Shown: positions 21,196 through 31,383, counted from the first letter of the stretch. The stretch is 64,000 nt of DNA from Topomyia yanbarensis (GCF_030247195.1 NC_080672.1:184698310-184762309); one strand, 5' to 3'. Numbers and translations: made by a program. The notes: generated from the sequence alone by a model not told the origin.

Positions 21196-22614
21196 TGTGA
21201 GACTACCGACTCGTCATGTTAAATAAAACCACATAAACATTTTATCCGCAACTATTTATTAAAAAAACTCCACAGGGTAATATCTGCTCACCTGAGATAT
21301 GTATAACTAATCGCTCATTGCTGTCATTCAATTATCACGTTCAAGTATGTAACAAATGCTTATCGAACACTAACCGTAATATCTGTTCACCTGAGATATG
21401 TATAACTAATCGCACATTGCTGTCATTCAATTTTCACGTTCAAGTATGTAACAAATGCTTACCGAACTGTCTGCCACTAACTATTGACGGCACAATTCAA
21501 TATTAATTCTTCAAAAGGGCTAATGAGATTTTTGTAAACAAACTTACTTCGCTCATTATTCCACAGCCGTGATGAATTTCATGAAAAATACATATGAATC
21601 GACATCTTTACCCTCGGTAGAATCAATTTCAAATGTTTTCTGTGTTACTATGTTTTAATTGCCGCAAGGTTCTACTGTATCGATTTTGTTGGCTATTTTC
21701 GGCAAATTTGAGACTAAGAGAAACGAAAGCAATGAAATTGAAAGACGGATAGGTATTCTAGAGCGAATCAGTTATAAACTTAGAACGGAAAACTAGAACT
21801 AGGCAGGCTCATATGGGCATGATCGAAAGGAAATGTGAAGAATTCTTTGCCTTATGCAGAGTAGGAGTTGGGCGTTGCACCCAAGTCTACCGCATGGTCT
21901 ATGGTAGAACATAACTCATCATCATGTTTTACCGCCGACGCCGGCGTTATGTTCTACCATAGACCATGCGGTAGACTTGGGTGCAACGCCCAACTCCTAC
22001 TCTGCATAAGGCAAAGAATTCTTCACATTTCCTTTCGATCATGCCCATATGAGCCTGCCTAGTTCTAGTTTTCCGTTCTAAGTTTATAACTGATTCGCTC
22101 TAGAATACCTATCCGTCTTTCAATTTCATTGCTTTCGTTTCTCTTAGTCTCAAATTTGCCGAAAATAGCCAACAAAATCGATACAATGTTTTCTGTGTTG
22201 ATATTATAGCAAATTAAGAGAAATCAGCAAAACAAAAGTTTGTTTTGCAAGACTTTTAAACCACGCGGATATAGATCACTTTCGCGCATCTCTGAGAGAA
22301 ATGCACGAAGTTCTTGAAAACATTTTCTAAAGCTCTCACTAGAGCTGTCGGTCGCTAGCCGATTCAATTAAAAACAATGGGTCGTTCCCCGAGGTAATGC
22401 CTTGCCCCTGCTACGGTAGGGTCGCGGCGTAAACAAACAATTATGTATCATTAAACATTGCCTTCGCGTATGCAAGGCGCAGCGTCAATGAAACTTGCTT
22501 AGCTTAAGGCTAAGTGATGCAACTTAACTCATGGAATCGAAAATCCAAGAGATGGGCAAATGACGATGAAATATTACCGGTATTGAAACCGGAGAAAATT
22601 AGGGACTCTGCACA
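21196..22614 (-). repeat. Right (5') LTR, enlarged by a snap-back insertion
   Basis: Edges TGTGAGACTACC...ACTCTGCACA give the canonical TG..CA. The segments 21248-21490 and ~22245-22610 match the left LTR (3172-3440, ~3520-3900). Between them, 21491-22244 is absent from the left LTR and contains the 538-bp snap-back element. Without it the LTR would be about 0.7-0.9 kb. Sequence beyond 22614 is part of a different repeat, so the element inserted there. Confidence 0.72.
21647..22184. mobile_element. Snap-back element with 240-bp perfect inverted arms and 15-bp TSD
   Basis: Arms 21676-21915 and 21946-22185 are exact reverse complements by eye over 240 bp, separated by a 30-bp loop. The direct repeat AATGTTTTCTGTGTT occurs at 21632-21646 and 22185-22199, giving an apparent 14-15-bp target duplication. 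Between the left duplicate and the left arm lies a 29-bp leader (ACTATGTTTTAATTGCC...). A 132-bp relative at 31239-31370 has the same leader, the same terminus and its own 13-bp duplication. There is no coding capacity. The duplication length resembles LINE-type insertion, yet there is no poly(A). Confidence 0.85.
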
Positions 22615-22935
22615 AGTTTGACAATATTTCATTGATGGAATCGAAAGTTATAACGATTTGAAATTGTATACGGTCATCGATGGGTTTTCTAATAGACTTC
22701 AAGCGTGAATCCATGTTTGTCCATCGACTATTTAAATCGTTTATACGTGTGGCGGTTTTTAAGAAAAACCTTTCAATTTAATTACATAAATATAATGTAC
22801 AAAAGGTGTTATTTATATGCTGCACTGAACAAAAATAAGAAACTCACTGAGAAGATGCTCGGATACTGCTTCTTTCGAATGCCGTATGCCATTTTTTGTG
22901 TTGGTAACGGTTTTAGGCAAACCAAATCGTGAGTA
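22615..22935. repeat. Deletion derivative of the 27961-29817 fold-back element
   Basis: 22617-22850 matches the left arm at ~28240-28460 (CTTCAAGCGTGAATCCATG, AGGTGTTATTTATATG). 22845-22920 then matches the right-arm end at ~29725-29810 (TCACTGAGAAGATGCT...GTAACGGTTTTAGG). The centre is missing. Its left side is cut by the right LTR. Confidence 0.75.
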
Positions 22936-22972
22936 CGTATTTCCAAACAAATCATTCATTAAGAATACTTAC

Positions 22973-24211
22973 GTCTTCAATAAGATGACATACACCTTGC
23001 TTCCAGCAAAGTTTGGAATATCGTCTCCACAAGGGCGGTGTCCCGATGTAGGCATAAACTGAAGAAACCGAAAGTGAATTGCTTAAAATGTTAGCTCCCG
23101 GCATAGGTGAAATGTACTGAATCTTCTGAGTGTGCATATGGTGTCCATCAATGAAGAGCGAAAAACTTGTATTCTTTGCTAGTTTATTTATTACTACCAC
23201 TAAATGGTGCCATTGTCCCTCTATCAGTAAATCCGGACACCAAACTCGCGCACTAAAATCTTCCAAATGTTGAGGTTCCCATTCGGCACTATCTAGAATA
23301 CAATCCAGTTTCTGAAGAAGTTGTACATAGTTGTTATTTAAAAACTTACTTTGTTCCAGAAGGATGTCTTGTGTAGATGTTATAATAGCTTTATCTTTTG
23401 CAGATAGCAAAATACTAAGACAAATATAATTTTCTTCTCGGGGTCTGTTAATTGTTCGTACCAAGGTCAATAATCGAACGCAATGAGGATCCACTCGTGA
23501 ATTCCCAAATTTCTCCACGCAAAACCAAGTAGAATAACTCAGTCCATTAGCCGGAGGGAAGCATCTATCACCTGTTCCAATACCTCCAATAGATTGACCG
23601 TCCATCTCAGTACTGGTTGTAACAATTGCTTGAGGGGCAAGACTCGGTAGGAATATACATCCAAATCCCTCAGAACTCATATCCATCTCAACAAATGGAG
23701 GTAAAGTGTAGGAACCATGAGCCCGAAAATCCCTAGGTGTTGTCATGGATACGAGAGTTTTTATACGAGTTAATGGAATTGAAACAGATGTCGAACTTGT
23801 AATTTTTTTCTCATTTATAGTTTCATCGGGACAAAAACCAAGACGAAGAAATTCCCTGAATTCTTTTGGTTGCAAAGCTTGTACTGCTAATCGTTCAAAT
23901 ATATATTGTAATGGTAGATGTATTGTATGCTGTTCAAGTAGTAAAGCAGGTTTGCAAATTTTCAACATAATTCCAGCCATCCCTGCCTCACACATTATCT
24001 GTTGGTTACGTTCGCTTCGTACTAGGCTTTTGATTATTTCAGCTAGGTAATATTGCAGAACCAATCCTTTTTGCGTTTGTTTTGAATGTTCAACTGAAGG
24101 TAAAAGTTGCAACATACATAACACAACTCCTGGGTGAACTACGATGGGCTCCACACATAACGGAGCTATATATAATGAGGGGATTATTGTCCTTGATTCA
24201 CTTGTATGTAC
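22973..24211 (-). CDS. bchs: Exon of WDFY3 / blue cheese homologue (BEACH-family autophagy scaffold)
   Basis: A 1239-bp exon, exactly 413 codons, with acceptor TTACAG just outside 24211 and donor GTAAGT at 22972-22967. The protein contains SIPLTRIKTLVSMTTPRDFR, ALQPKEFREFLRLG, PPFVEMDMSSEGFGCIFLPS, GDRCFPPANGLSYSTWFCVE, IEGQWHHLVVVINK and VSSVYAYIGTPP. These are diagnostic of the concanavalin-A-like domain and preceding armadillo-like region in the middle of WDFY3/Alfy. The family is a ~3500-residue scaffold linking ubiquitinated aggregates and phosphoinositide membranes to autophagy; the BEACH, WD40 and FYVE parts would lie outside this window. No stops or frameshifts are present, and synonymous-looking divergence from vertebrate homologues suggests a functional gene. 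The TE clusters on both sides would then lie in its introns or flanks. Confidence 0.93.
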
Positions 24212-24269
24212 CTGTAATTATTATTAGCAGTTAGTGAGGTATATTTAATATAAATATATGCAAAATTAC

Positions 24270-24432
24270 ATTTTCAATACTATCCGTAGACGCAGTCGTT
24301 TGAAATTGGTTATCTATTTCTGAAATACTCGACAGGCTGCTCGCATTTTCAAAGTTGTCTAATGCAATGTTGTACAGCAATCGATAAACTATGCATACAA
24401 AATATAACGACAACGGTTCTGAAATTGAACAG
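24270..24432 (-). CDS. bchs: Preceding exon of the WDFY3 / blue cheese homologue
   Basis: A 163-bp exon reading ...SISEPLSLYFVCIVYRLL... and ending ...ASTDSIEN at a codon boundary before donor GTAATT (24269-24264). It follows a minus-strand acceptor TTTCCAG next to 24432. Phase matches: one base plus 54 codons, and the next exon begins on a whole codon after a 58-bp intron (24269-24212), a typical dipteran intron size. Its sequence is less conserved than the next exon; the assignment rests on phase, splice sites and adjacency. Confidence 0.7.
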
Positions 24433-25063
24433 CTGGAAATGTAAAACCAATAAAATTACAATCTAAAGATTACAATATATCCATGGTTATAAGAATGTTT
24501 TAAATATCACACTCAAAAGTATTTAACCTATGTTGATGCTATCAATTCAACTCTACCATCATTACTATTGAATATTTCTATTAAAATTTATTATTAATAA
24601 TATAGGTTGTACTAAAAAATAGCATCACTGCGTTTATTTTAGAAGTTCAACTGATAATATGTGACAACATTAGGTACATACAATATTGAGCTAGATTTCG
24701 GTGTTTAACAACCCTGGCCTTACTGCATTGCTTCAGTATAACCCATGTTTTAATATTAAGGTGCCGTCTGGTGTAAAGTGCTCAAACCGAAAATGTTTCA
24801 GGGTTTTCAAGGCAAGACAATAATGGATCTCTTGAAGGGTGACCATATCAGACGAGTAAAAACCCAGAACAGTCGAAAGGGGACTGCCTCACTCCGTTAA
24901 CTCTCAATCGAATTTCGGCAGTCTAAAAGTTCTGGAGCCTAACAGGCAGAGCTTCGGTAATAAAAAAAAAGTTCTGGAGATCTGGCAGGCAGAGCTCTGC
25001 CAGAAAGTCTTTCATTAGAATCCTATCACCGGGCACTTTTCGGATAAACACATGCAGTTCTTG
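24433..25063. other. Probable upstream intron of the bchs homologue
   Basis: A/T-rich, without an additional recognisable exon. Contains a local duplication AGTTCTGGAG(C/A)..AGGCAGAGCT (about 24925-24955 and 24970-25000). Confidence 0.4.
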
Positions 25064-25310
25064 CTATACAACCATCAGCGAAGGATTCAAGCTGTTAAAG
25101 AAAAATGGAGAATCCTGAATTGAGCGGATGAGACGAAATATTTTAGAAACGTTTGTGCAGGACCGACGAGGAATTTTCAGCAATAAATATACGTCAATGA
25201 AGAAAAGCAGAAACATCAATGGTCCCAAGTAGCTAATCCTGATGTAAAAATAAATGTCTGGCAGTCTCCTATGACAATAATTTCTCGATCGAAGAGCTAG
25301 GATCAAAACA
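25064..25310 (-). pseudogene. Jockey-like LINE RT fragment
   Basis: The minus strand encodes LGPLMFLLFFIDVYLLLKIP...KIFRLIRSIQD, aligning with LGPLMLLIYFNDVHLILKTP...KIFRLIRSIEDC of the LINE at 45616-48252. The ADD box region is replaced by SCTNVS. About 80 residues survive; no 5' or 3' end was recognised. Confidence 0.75.
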
Positions 25311-25899
25311 GCAGCAAAACTACCCTTTATTCCAAATTTGACATTTTTCGATTGTTATATGAAAAACGGGTTATAGGTTGGTGTAAATAATATCAGTTTG
25401 AGTGCCACATTTCCTACTTCTTGTTATTTAGGATGCTAGACTCGGCATGTTAGTCCCTGTTCAGCATCTAGGCGTGAATCCATGTTAATCGTGGATTAGG
25501 TACTGCTCGCATTAACCCTGGTTACATAATACCAGCTCGAGAGAGCTCAATGTTATTATTTTACAATAGTTATTATTGTTTCACTATATTTCACGGATTG
25601 GGACCATGACCGGATGTGGCACGCTAGAAGGTTGATAAGAGTCTATTATCTTTCTCCGGACAAATCAGCCTAGAGGTCGTGTGGAATCCAGGCCCGATGA
25701 TAGGGGGAGGCAGCCAAGGCAATTGCCCTGGGGCCCGCGTTTTTACCCGGAAGATAGACGAACACGTCCGGTGTTCATAGAAGAGCAATAAAAATAGCAA
25801 TAGTAATTTCTTTGTAATCATTTGCCTTATTAAATTGTTGTTATAAGAAAGCGCAAAAAATTAAAAATTCAAAGCATTTTCGAAGAAAGCAATAGAGCG
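25311..25899. other. Unassigned repeat-like sequence
   Basis: Contains GGCAATTGCCCTGGGGCCCGCG (25716-25737), with a similar GCCTTGGGGCCCGCCGCGG at ~32452, indicating dispersed repeat material. No coding sequence recognised. Confidence 0.35.
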
Positions 25900-26440
25900 T
25901 CAAACAGAAATGCAAGCGCACGGACAAACGCATCCGTCCTCTTCTACGTTCGCTTCTTTGTTGGTGGTGCCCGTTGTTGGCAGGGAGACACTGAGCGTGA
26001 TTGTTGTTGAGAGAACATTTGTTCCTGTCAAATTCCTAGATACTGGTGTTGTAGTCGTTTGCGGTTTGACATAAGATAACGGTGTGCTGTTTACGGTTAT
26101 AGTAAATGGGCTTTTTAGCTGCTTTTGCACAAAGTGCAGTTTGCACGGTGCAGTGTCTTTTTATAGAACTCGCACATAGGGATCTACAATGGTTGCATAA
26201 CCAGTATTGTCTGATGAAACGTCCCATTTTCGGGTGATCCGCATAAAATGGTTACGTATGAAAGAGTTGGTTTGTACGGAAGCATTCTCACCACAAGAAC
26301 AACGTTAGGGACAGCCAGGAAAATACGAAGTTACAGCTTTTATGGAAGCCACTTCTCCGTATCTTGACATAAATTTGTTAATCACGATGTCAGGGGCGTG
26401 CGGAGATAATTCGTATAAGCACATCTCTCTAGAGCTCTTG
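25900..26440 (-). pseudogene. Decayed LINE ORF1 (same family as 56562-57547)
   Basis: The segment 26285-26425 (CTCACCACAAGAACAACGTTAGGGA... and CACTTCTCCGTATCTTGACA) matches 57095-57220 (CTCACCACACGAACACCGTTAGGGA, CTACTTCTCCGTATTTTGCA) in the same orientation. Downstream on the minus strand a Thr/Ser-rich tail (25900-26130) matches the position of the low-complexity C-terminus of that ORF1. Multiple stops are present. Confidence 0.65.
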
Positions 26441-26477
26441 CCTCTAGGGTGGGGCATTGCTATATGGAAAAAGATGG

Positions 26478-27366
26478 GTGGGTAATGTCTAGGAGAAACC
26501 GGAGTGTCGTGACTACTCGTTTGACTTGTAATTCAAATCGAATGATAATCAATGAAATATGTGGGAATGTTTCAAGTTATTCTTTATAATAATTATGGTG
26601 GTTCTGAAAAGAACTTTTGTTATTGGCGTCTGCGTTGATAGGGGATGCGCTGGATTCTAAGCTCGTTGAGACATTCATTCATGAAATGAACATTCATATT
26701 TTCTTGCTTTGAAATATCAATGTAAAAATCTCTCGAAACGACCATCGGAATCTTTTTCCTAGCGTACAGAAATGAACACGCTTAGCGAAAAACTAGGGGC
26801 GGGTAATGTCCGGGACAGAACCACGATGATCATATTCTTAAAATACTGCTTGTATTCCTTTCAAATGGCTAAATTTTACGCATTAAGTTCAATTCACCGG
26901 GCTCAGCGAAATTTTCCTGGGGATCCCGTTCGTTAATCGATTAAGTAAAACAATTTTATTACCGAGTTCTCCGCATTGAATACAAGTCAATAATTTCATA
27001 TAATGATTTCAACAAGCAGACAATGTACATGTATGACAGGTGGGAGTGCTCTGAAGTGTTTTAGTGGAGGTAACAACATAAAATCGTGTATTGGACATTT
27101 TACAATGATTCTCCTTAACCCTGCAAAACCACGGGGTTGGCAGCAGAGGGTTAAGTTGTTTGGAAGAGATGACAGTTAATATATGATAACTAAAAATATA
27201 AAATTGTTCTATAAATTGCAAAGTTATTGCCGCGTTGACCTGAAAATTTGTCATTTCATTCATATAGGAACAATCATTGAAATTATGTCAATTTATGCTT
27301 TGCAAGATTTGAAATAACTTCGAAGTGTGGTCACGACACCCCTGTTATGTCATATACATTACCAAC
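26478..27366. mobile_element. Inverted-terminal element with GGTAATGT...ACATTACC ends
   Basis: The left end GGTAATGTCTAGGAG..GGAGTGTCGTGACTACT and the inverted right end GGTAATGTATATGACATAA..GTGTCGTGACCACAC pair over about 40 bp with gaps. A second copy of the left end lies inside (CGGGTAATGTCCGGGACAG at ~26797), suggesting nesting or rearrangement. There is no transposase. It carries a histone-type stem-loop (separate entry). Confidence 0.5.
26595..26622 (-). promoter_or_regulatory. Histone-mRNA-type 3' stem-loop sequence
   Basis: The minus strand reads ACAAAAGTTCTTTTCAGAAC followed by CACC. The core resembles the replication-dependent histone stem-loop (GGYYYU-UUHC-ARRRCC) with CAAA before and ACCA after; the first stem pair is A/C instead of G/C. 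No histone coding sequence was found upstream on that strand, so it may be a captured fragment or chance similarity. Confidence 0.45.
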
Positions 27367-27700
27367 CTCATTTTCCATTTTTCATTCGTCCTAATAAGAA
27401 CGGTATGCAGATAACTATGTTGATACAAGACGAGAATCTTTTGAAACAATTCAAACCTTGCCGACGATTGTTTTTACTGCGTACACACATATGATCATTC
27501 CCCTTTCGCAGCTCACACCGAATGAACACGCTTTGCATCAAGGCGTTTATAAACTTTTCGATGCAGATGAAAGGCCCTCCTTTTGTGCGATAAAAATATT
27601 TTCATCATTCGTTTTGGTGTAGCTTTCGCTTAGTGGTAGAGTTGCCACATTCACTGATTTTCTTGGAAGGATTTTCAAAAACCTGTTATTAAGGTTCAAA

Positions 27701-27967
27701 ATGTACGTAACGCTTTCGCTAATATGCACTACTATCGCTTTCTCGCTCGTTCTCGTGCCGTACATGAGCCTTTCCTTTCCGTCCGGTTTCTATTGGCATA
27801 ACCAAAACAAATATGCCGGCTTTCCCCCACCAACTACTCTCGTCAAGCAGCCCAATACGAATAATCATAGGAACAAACAAGTAGTGGCCCTATATTTACT
27901 TTTCTTCACTTTATTGTTCGGTTGGCGTACCATATTGACGGCTCTGTGCGGGATTGGCTGCACGGTG
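27701..27967 (+). CDS. Uncharacterised small membrane-protein-like frame truncated by a fold-back insertion
   Basis: From ATG 27701 a frame encodes an N-terminal hydrophobic segment (LICTTIAFSLVLVPYMSL), a Pro/Asn-rich linker and a second hydrophobic segment (VALYLLFFTLLFGW), then ALCGIG at the fold-back boundary (27961). If the insertion and one GCTG duplicate are removed, the next codons are GGC TGA, so the frame would end there at ~89 codons. I recognise no family, and the composition could also be chance. Confidence 0.25.
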
Positions 27968-29817
27968 TTCCTAAAACCGTTATTAACAAAAAAAATGACC
28001 ATAAATTGGTCATACGGCATTCGAAAGATACAGTATCCAAGCATCTTCTCAGTGAATTTCAAAATGATCCATCGAGAGATTCGAGAGAAATTGCAATTTG
28101 AAGTTTTATAACACGTTTCATAAGGCTACCAGCAAACACCCACGGGTTTGGTCCTATCTCTACAAACAAAATTTTTTTTGTCTACTTATTTAGTACATGG
28201 CATTCGAAAGATATAGTAATCAAGTATATCTCCTGCAAGTTTGAAAATATTTCATTGACGGAATCGAAATTGATAACGGTTTGGATGTGGTATTCGGTCA
28301 TAGATGGGTTTTCTACCAGACTTCAAGCGTGAATCCATGTTTGTCCATTGACTATTTAGATCGTTTATACGTGTCGCGGTTTTAAAGGAAAACCTGACCA
28401 TTTAATTACATAAATATAAGGTACAAAAGGTGTTATTTATATGGTACACTGAAAAAATATGAAAATAGGGTTGTCTACCAAACGTTAAATATAATGTGTA
28501 AATTAAAAAAATGGATAAAAGTCGGAATGTTTACTTCAAAAGGCCATATTTCAATGGTTTGTTGACCGATTCTAATTATTTTTTCATTATTGAACAAGTA
28601 GACGTTTCATCGTTAATTTTCAATAAGAAGAATATAAAATAGAATTGCCTACTTCAAAAAATAGACAACATAATTATCCTCAATTATATGTATTATCACT
28701 ATTTAGTGAATATCTTTGTATTCAAAACGATGACCTATACATTAGTTGAATGCAACGAACGCAAACTACAAATGATGGAAAAATAAAACCATAAATTCAA
28801 AAAATATGAAGGTATTTGCTGATTCAGATCAATTTATGTTATGATACGGTTTTTGTTGGAAATTTTGTACAATCACTGGTTGGGTTGACAGATGTTAAAA
28901 CTGGTCAAAGGGGATGTTATTAGTACAAGTTCATCTGCTCATATCTCTAACTATTGTCAGTTTTATTGTCGAATTGAACTTATCATGAGAATTTGACATT
29001 CAGATGTTTATACAGCAATTGCAATCAACTAGTATATAAACATGGACAGAACGCTATTTTTTAAACAAAAATATTCACGAAATAATGATAATAAATATAG
29101 TTGAGATCAATTATATTGTCTATTTGTTGATGTAGATGACTCTATTTTATATTCTTCCTTATGAAAATTAACGAAGAAATACCTGTTCAATAATGAAAAA
29201 ATAATTAGAATCGGTCAACAAACCATTGAGATATGGCCTTTTGAAGTAAACATTCCGACTTTTATCCATTTTTTTAATTTACACATTATATTTAACGTTT
29301 GGTAGACAACCCTATTTTCATATTTTTTCAGTGCACCATATAAATAACACCTTTTGTACATTATATTTATGTAATTAAATGGCAAGGCTTTCCTTTAAAA
29401 ACCGCGACACGTATAAACGATCTAAATAGTCAATGGACAAACATGGATTCACGCTTGAAGTCTGGTAGAAAACCCATCTATGACCGCATACCACATCCAA
29501 ACCGTTATAAATTTCGATTCCGTCAATGAAATATTTTCAAACTTGCAGAAGATATACTTGATTACTATATCTTTCGAATGCCATGTACTAAATAAGTAAA
29601 CAAAAAAAAATTGTTTGTAGAGATAGGACCAAACCCGTGGGTGTTTGCTGGTAACCTTATGAAACGTGTCATAAAACTTCAAATTGCAATTTCTCTCGAA
29701 TCCTTCGATGGATCATTTTGAAATTCACTGAGAAGATGCTTGGATACTGTATCTTTCGAATGCCGTAAACAAATTTATGGTCATTTTTTTGTTAATAACG
29801 GTTTTAGGAACACCGTG
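27961..29817. mobile_element. Fold-back element with ~700-bp imperfect inverted arms and CACGGTG ends
   Basis: The left arm (27961-28660) and right arm (29140-29817) are reverse complements at high identity over ~680-700 bp. They share CACGGTGTTCCTAAAACCG at the extreme ends and TTGTCTACCAAACGTTAAAT near the inner side. The ~480-bp centre is unique and A/T-rich. GCTG precedes the left end (27957-27960) and follows the right end (29818-29821), a possible 4-bp duplication. No coding sequence beyond arm artefacts. A deletion derivative sits at 22615-22935. Confidence 0.85.
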
Positions 29818-30765
29818 GCTGAAAATTTTCACTTTTCCTAGTCGTTTTCGAAAGATTTTTCAAAACACTATTTTTCCGTTGATAATGAATGTCCTATATA
29901 TTCCAAAATTTAATACAACATTGGTACAAATATTTTCGACAAAATGTCGAAGAAATTGATTAAATCCATTCAGTACAACAAAAGATATAAGCGTTCAAAA
30001 TCTAACATCATTTTTCTCTCGAAATTTTGAAAAGGGGCTTCTATATTGAAAGGTAAGTCGTTAGTCACGACAAAACGTAATCATAAGCACACCAACCGAG
30101 CACAGCACTTTTTTGGTTCCATTTGGGGTCCCAAACAACTGTGCAAATTTTGGGGTCGATTGGTTTTGACCCGGTGTACCGCATTGCGTTTGAAATTTGC
30201 ATGGAAATAGTATGGGAAAACCTACTTTTTTGCATTTCCAATTCTACAGACTACAATACTTCCTGCAGTATGCCAAAAATTATATAGAAGTATAGTTCAG
30301 GATATGCTGCAAAACTTTGCCGAAGGATGCACGATGTTAGAACGTCTCTAAATCAAGTTATAGCTGTTCAAAGTTCGATAGATCGAATTAAACGCCAAAA
30401 AAAAATTATTTTGCCAACATTGCGGGTATACCGACGATATTTCATACCACAATAACACCATATATTTTAGATTTACCACGTTGGTATGTTAGAATGAATT
30501 ATGCAAAAGCCTTTGCTCAATTTCATGGGCGTATGTAGTTTAGTAATAGGATGTAGTGAGGGAAGAGGGGGAGGGCTTTTATATATTTAAATTTGAACTG
30601 ATATAACTGAAATACTGTCGAGTAGGAATGTTTAGATGAATTATTTTAAAACATTTGCACAATGTCTTATTCATAATAGCTCCGATAAAACGAAACGTAC
30701 TGTATTCCTCTGCATTGACTTATATAAACAGAAGTTATGTTATAGACTGAATCAACTGATGTCGA
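29818..30765. other. Dispersed repeat sequence
   Basis: The segment 30090-30260 (GGGGTCCCAAACAACTGTGC, TTTTGACCCGGTGTACCGCA, TTTGAAATTTGCATGGAAAT) is of a type I associate with abundant mosquito repeats. That is recollection, not a search. No gene seen. Confidence 0.4.
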
Positions 30766-30801
30766 GTGATATGTCAGAGGATTGCATTGATTATATTTCA
30801 G

Positions 30802-30954
30802 TTTAATACGCACTATGATTTGATAGGATGCTCTTTCGATGCTGTTCGATCACCTGAAACAAAAATTGTTGCTGAACTAAGTGACGATTACAAGCAGAAA
30901 GTGGCCTATTATGGTCAAACTGTATTCATGATAACTTTTCGAGATGTTCCTTAA
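30802..30954 (+). CDS. Possible terminal exon of an unidentified gene
   Basis: An acceptor-like TTATATTTCAG ends at 30801 and is followed by 50 codons (FNTHYDLIGCSFDAVRSPET...MITFRDVP) with a TAA at 30952-30954. The mix of charged and hydrophobic residues looks like real protein, and the splice site falls on a codon boundary. I recognise no family and no upstream exon was found. It may be a remnant. Confidence 0.3.
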   Translation, partial: FNTHYDLIGCSFDAVRSPETKIVAELSDDYKQKVAYYGQTVFMITFRDVP

Positions 30955-31238
30955 GATCTATTGTTAAAAGTACAAATAGAGCCAAAGTTGGCCAATGTTT
31001 ACACCCTGCAATTTCACCAAGTTAACCATAGCATGCTGATTATGTTCCAGACTATCAACCAAGCAGAAGTGTTTATATCCGCTCACTGTTAAAATAATAA
31101 TTCTAAATCCCTCCTGGGGTTGGAAGCATTATTCCTGCTATTGTAGCACGTGCAAATCGTTCAGCATCCTTCCAGGGGTGCAGAATCCTGTGTTTTCATT
31201 GTTTTGTGTCATTGCCCAAGTAACCATAAGCACTAATT

Positions 31239-31370
31239 GTTACTATGTTTTAATTGCCGCAAGGTTCTACTGTATCGATTTTGTTGGTTATTTTCGGCAA
31301 ATTCGAGACTAAGAGAAACGAAAGCAATGAAATTGAAAGACGGATAGATATTCAACAAAATCGATACACA
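31239..31370. mobile_element. Short relative of the snap-back element with 13-bp TSD
   Basis: Flanked by ATAAGCACTAATT on both sides (31226-31238, 31371-31383). It starts GTTACTATGTTTTAATTGCC as in the 21647 copy, continues with the first ~80 bp of the left arm (TGTATCGATTTTGTTGG...), then jumps to the terminal CAACAAAATCGATACA. Two independent insertions with the same ends define a family. Confidence 0.82.
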
Positions 31371-31383
31371 ATAAGCACTAATT

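Noticed and set aside
31063..31085. Loa-type 3' tail fragment (TTATATCCGCTCACTG)
   Set aside because: Only about 16 bp shared with 35338-35355; too short to call.
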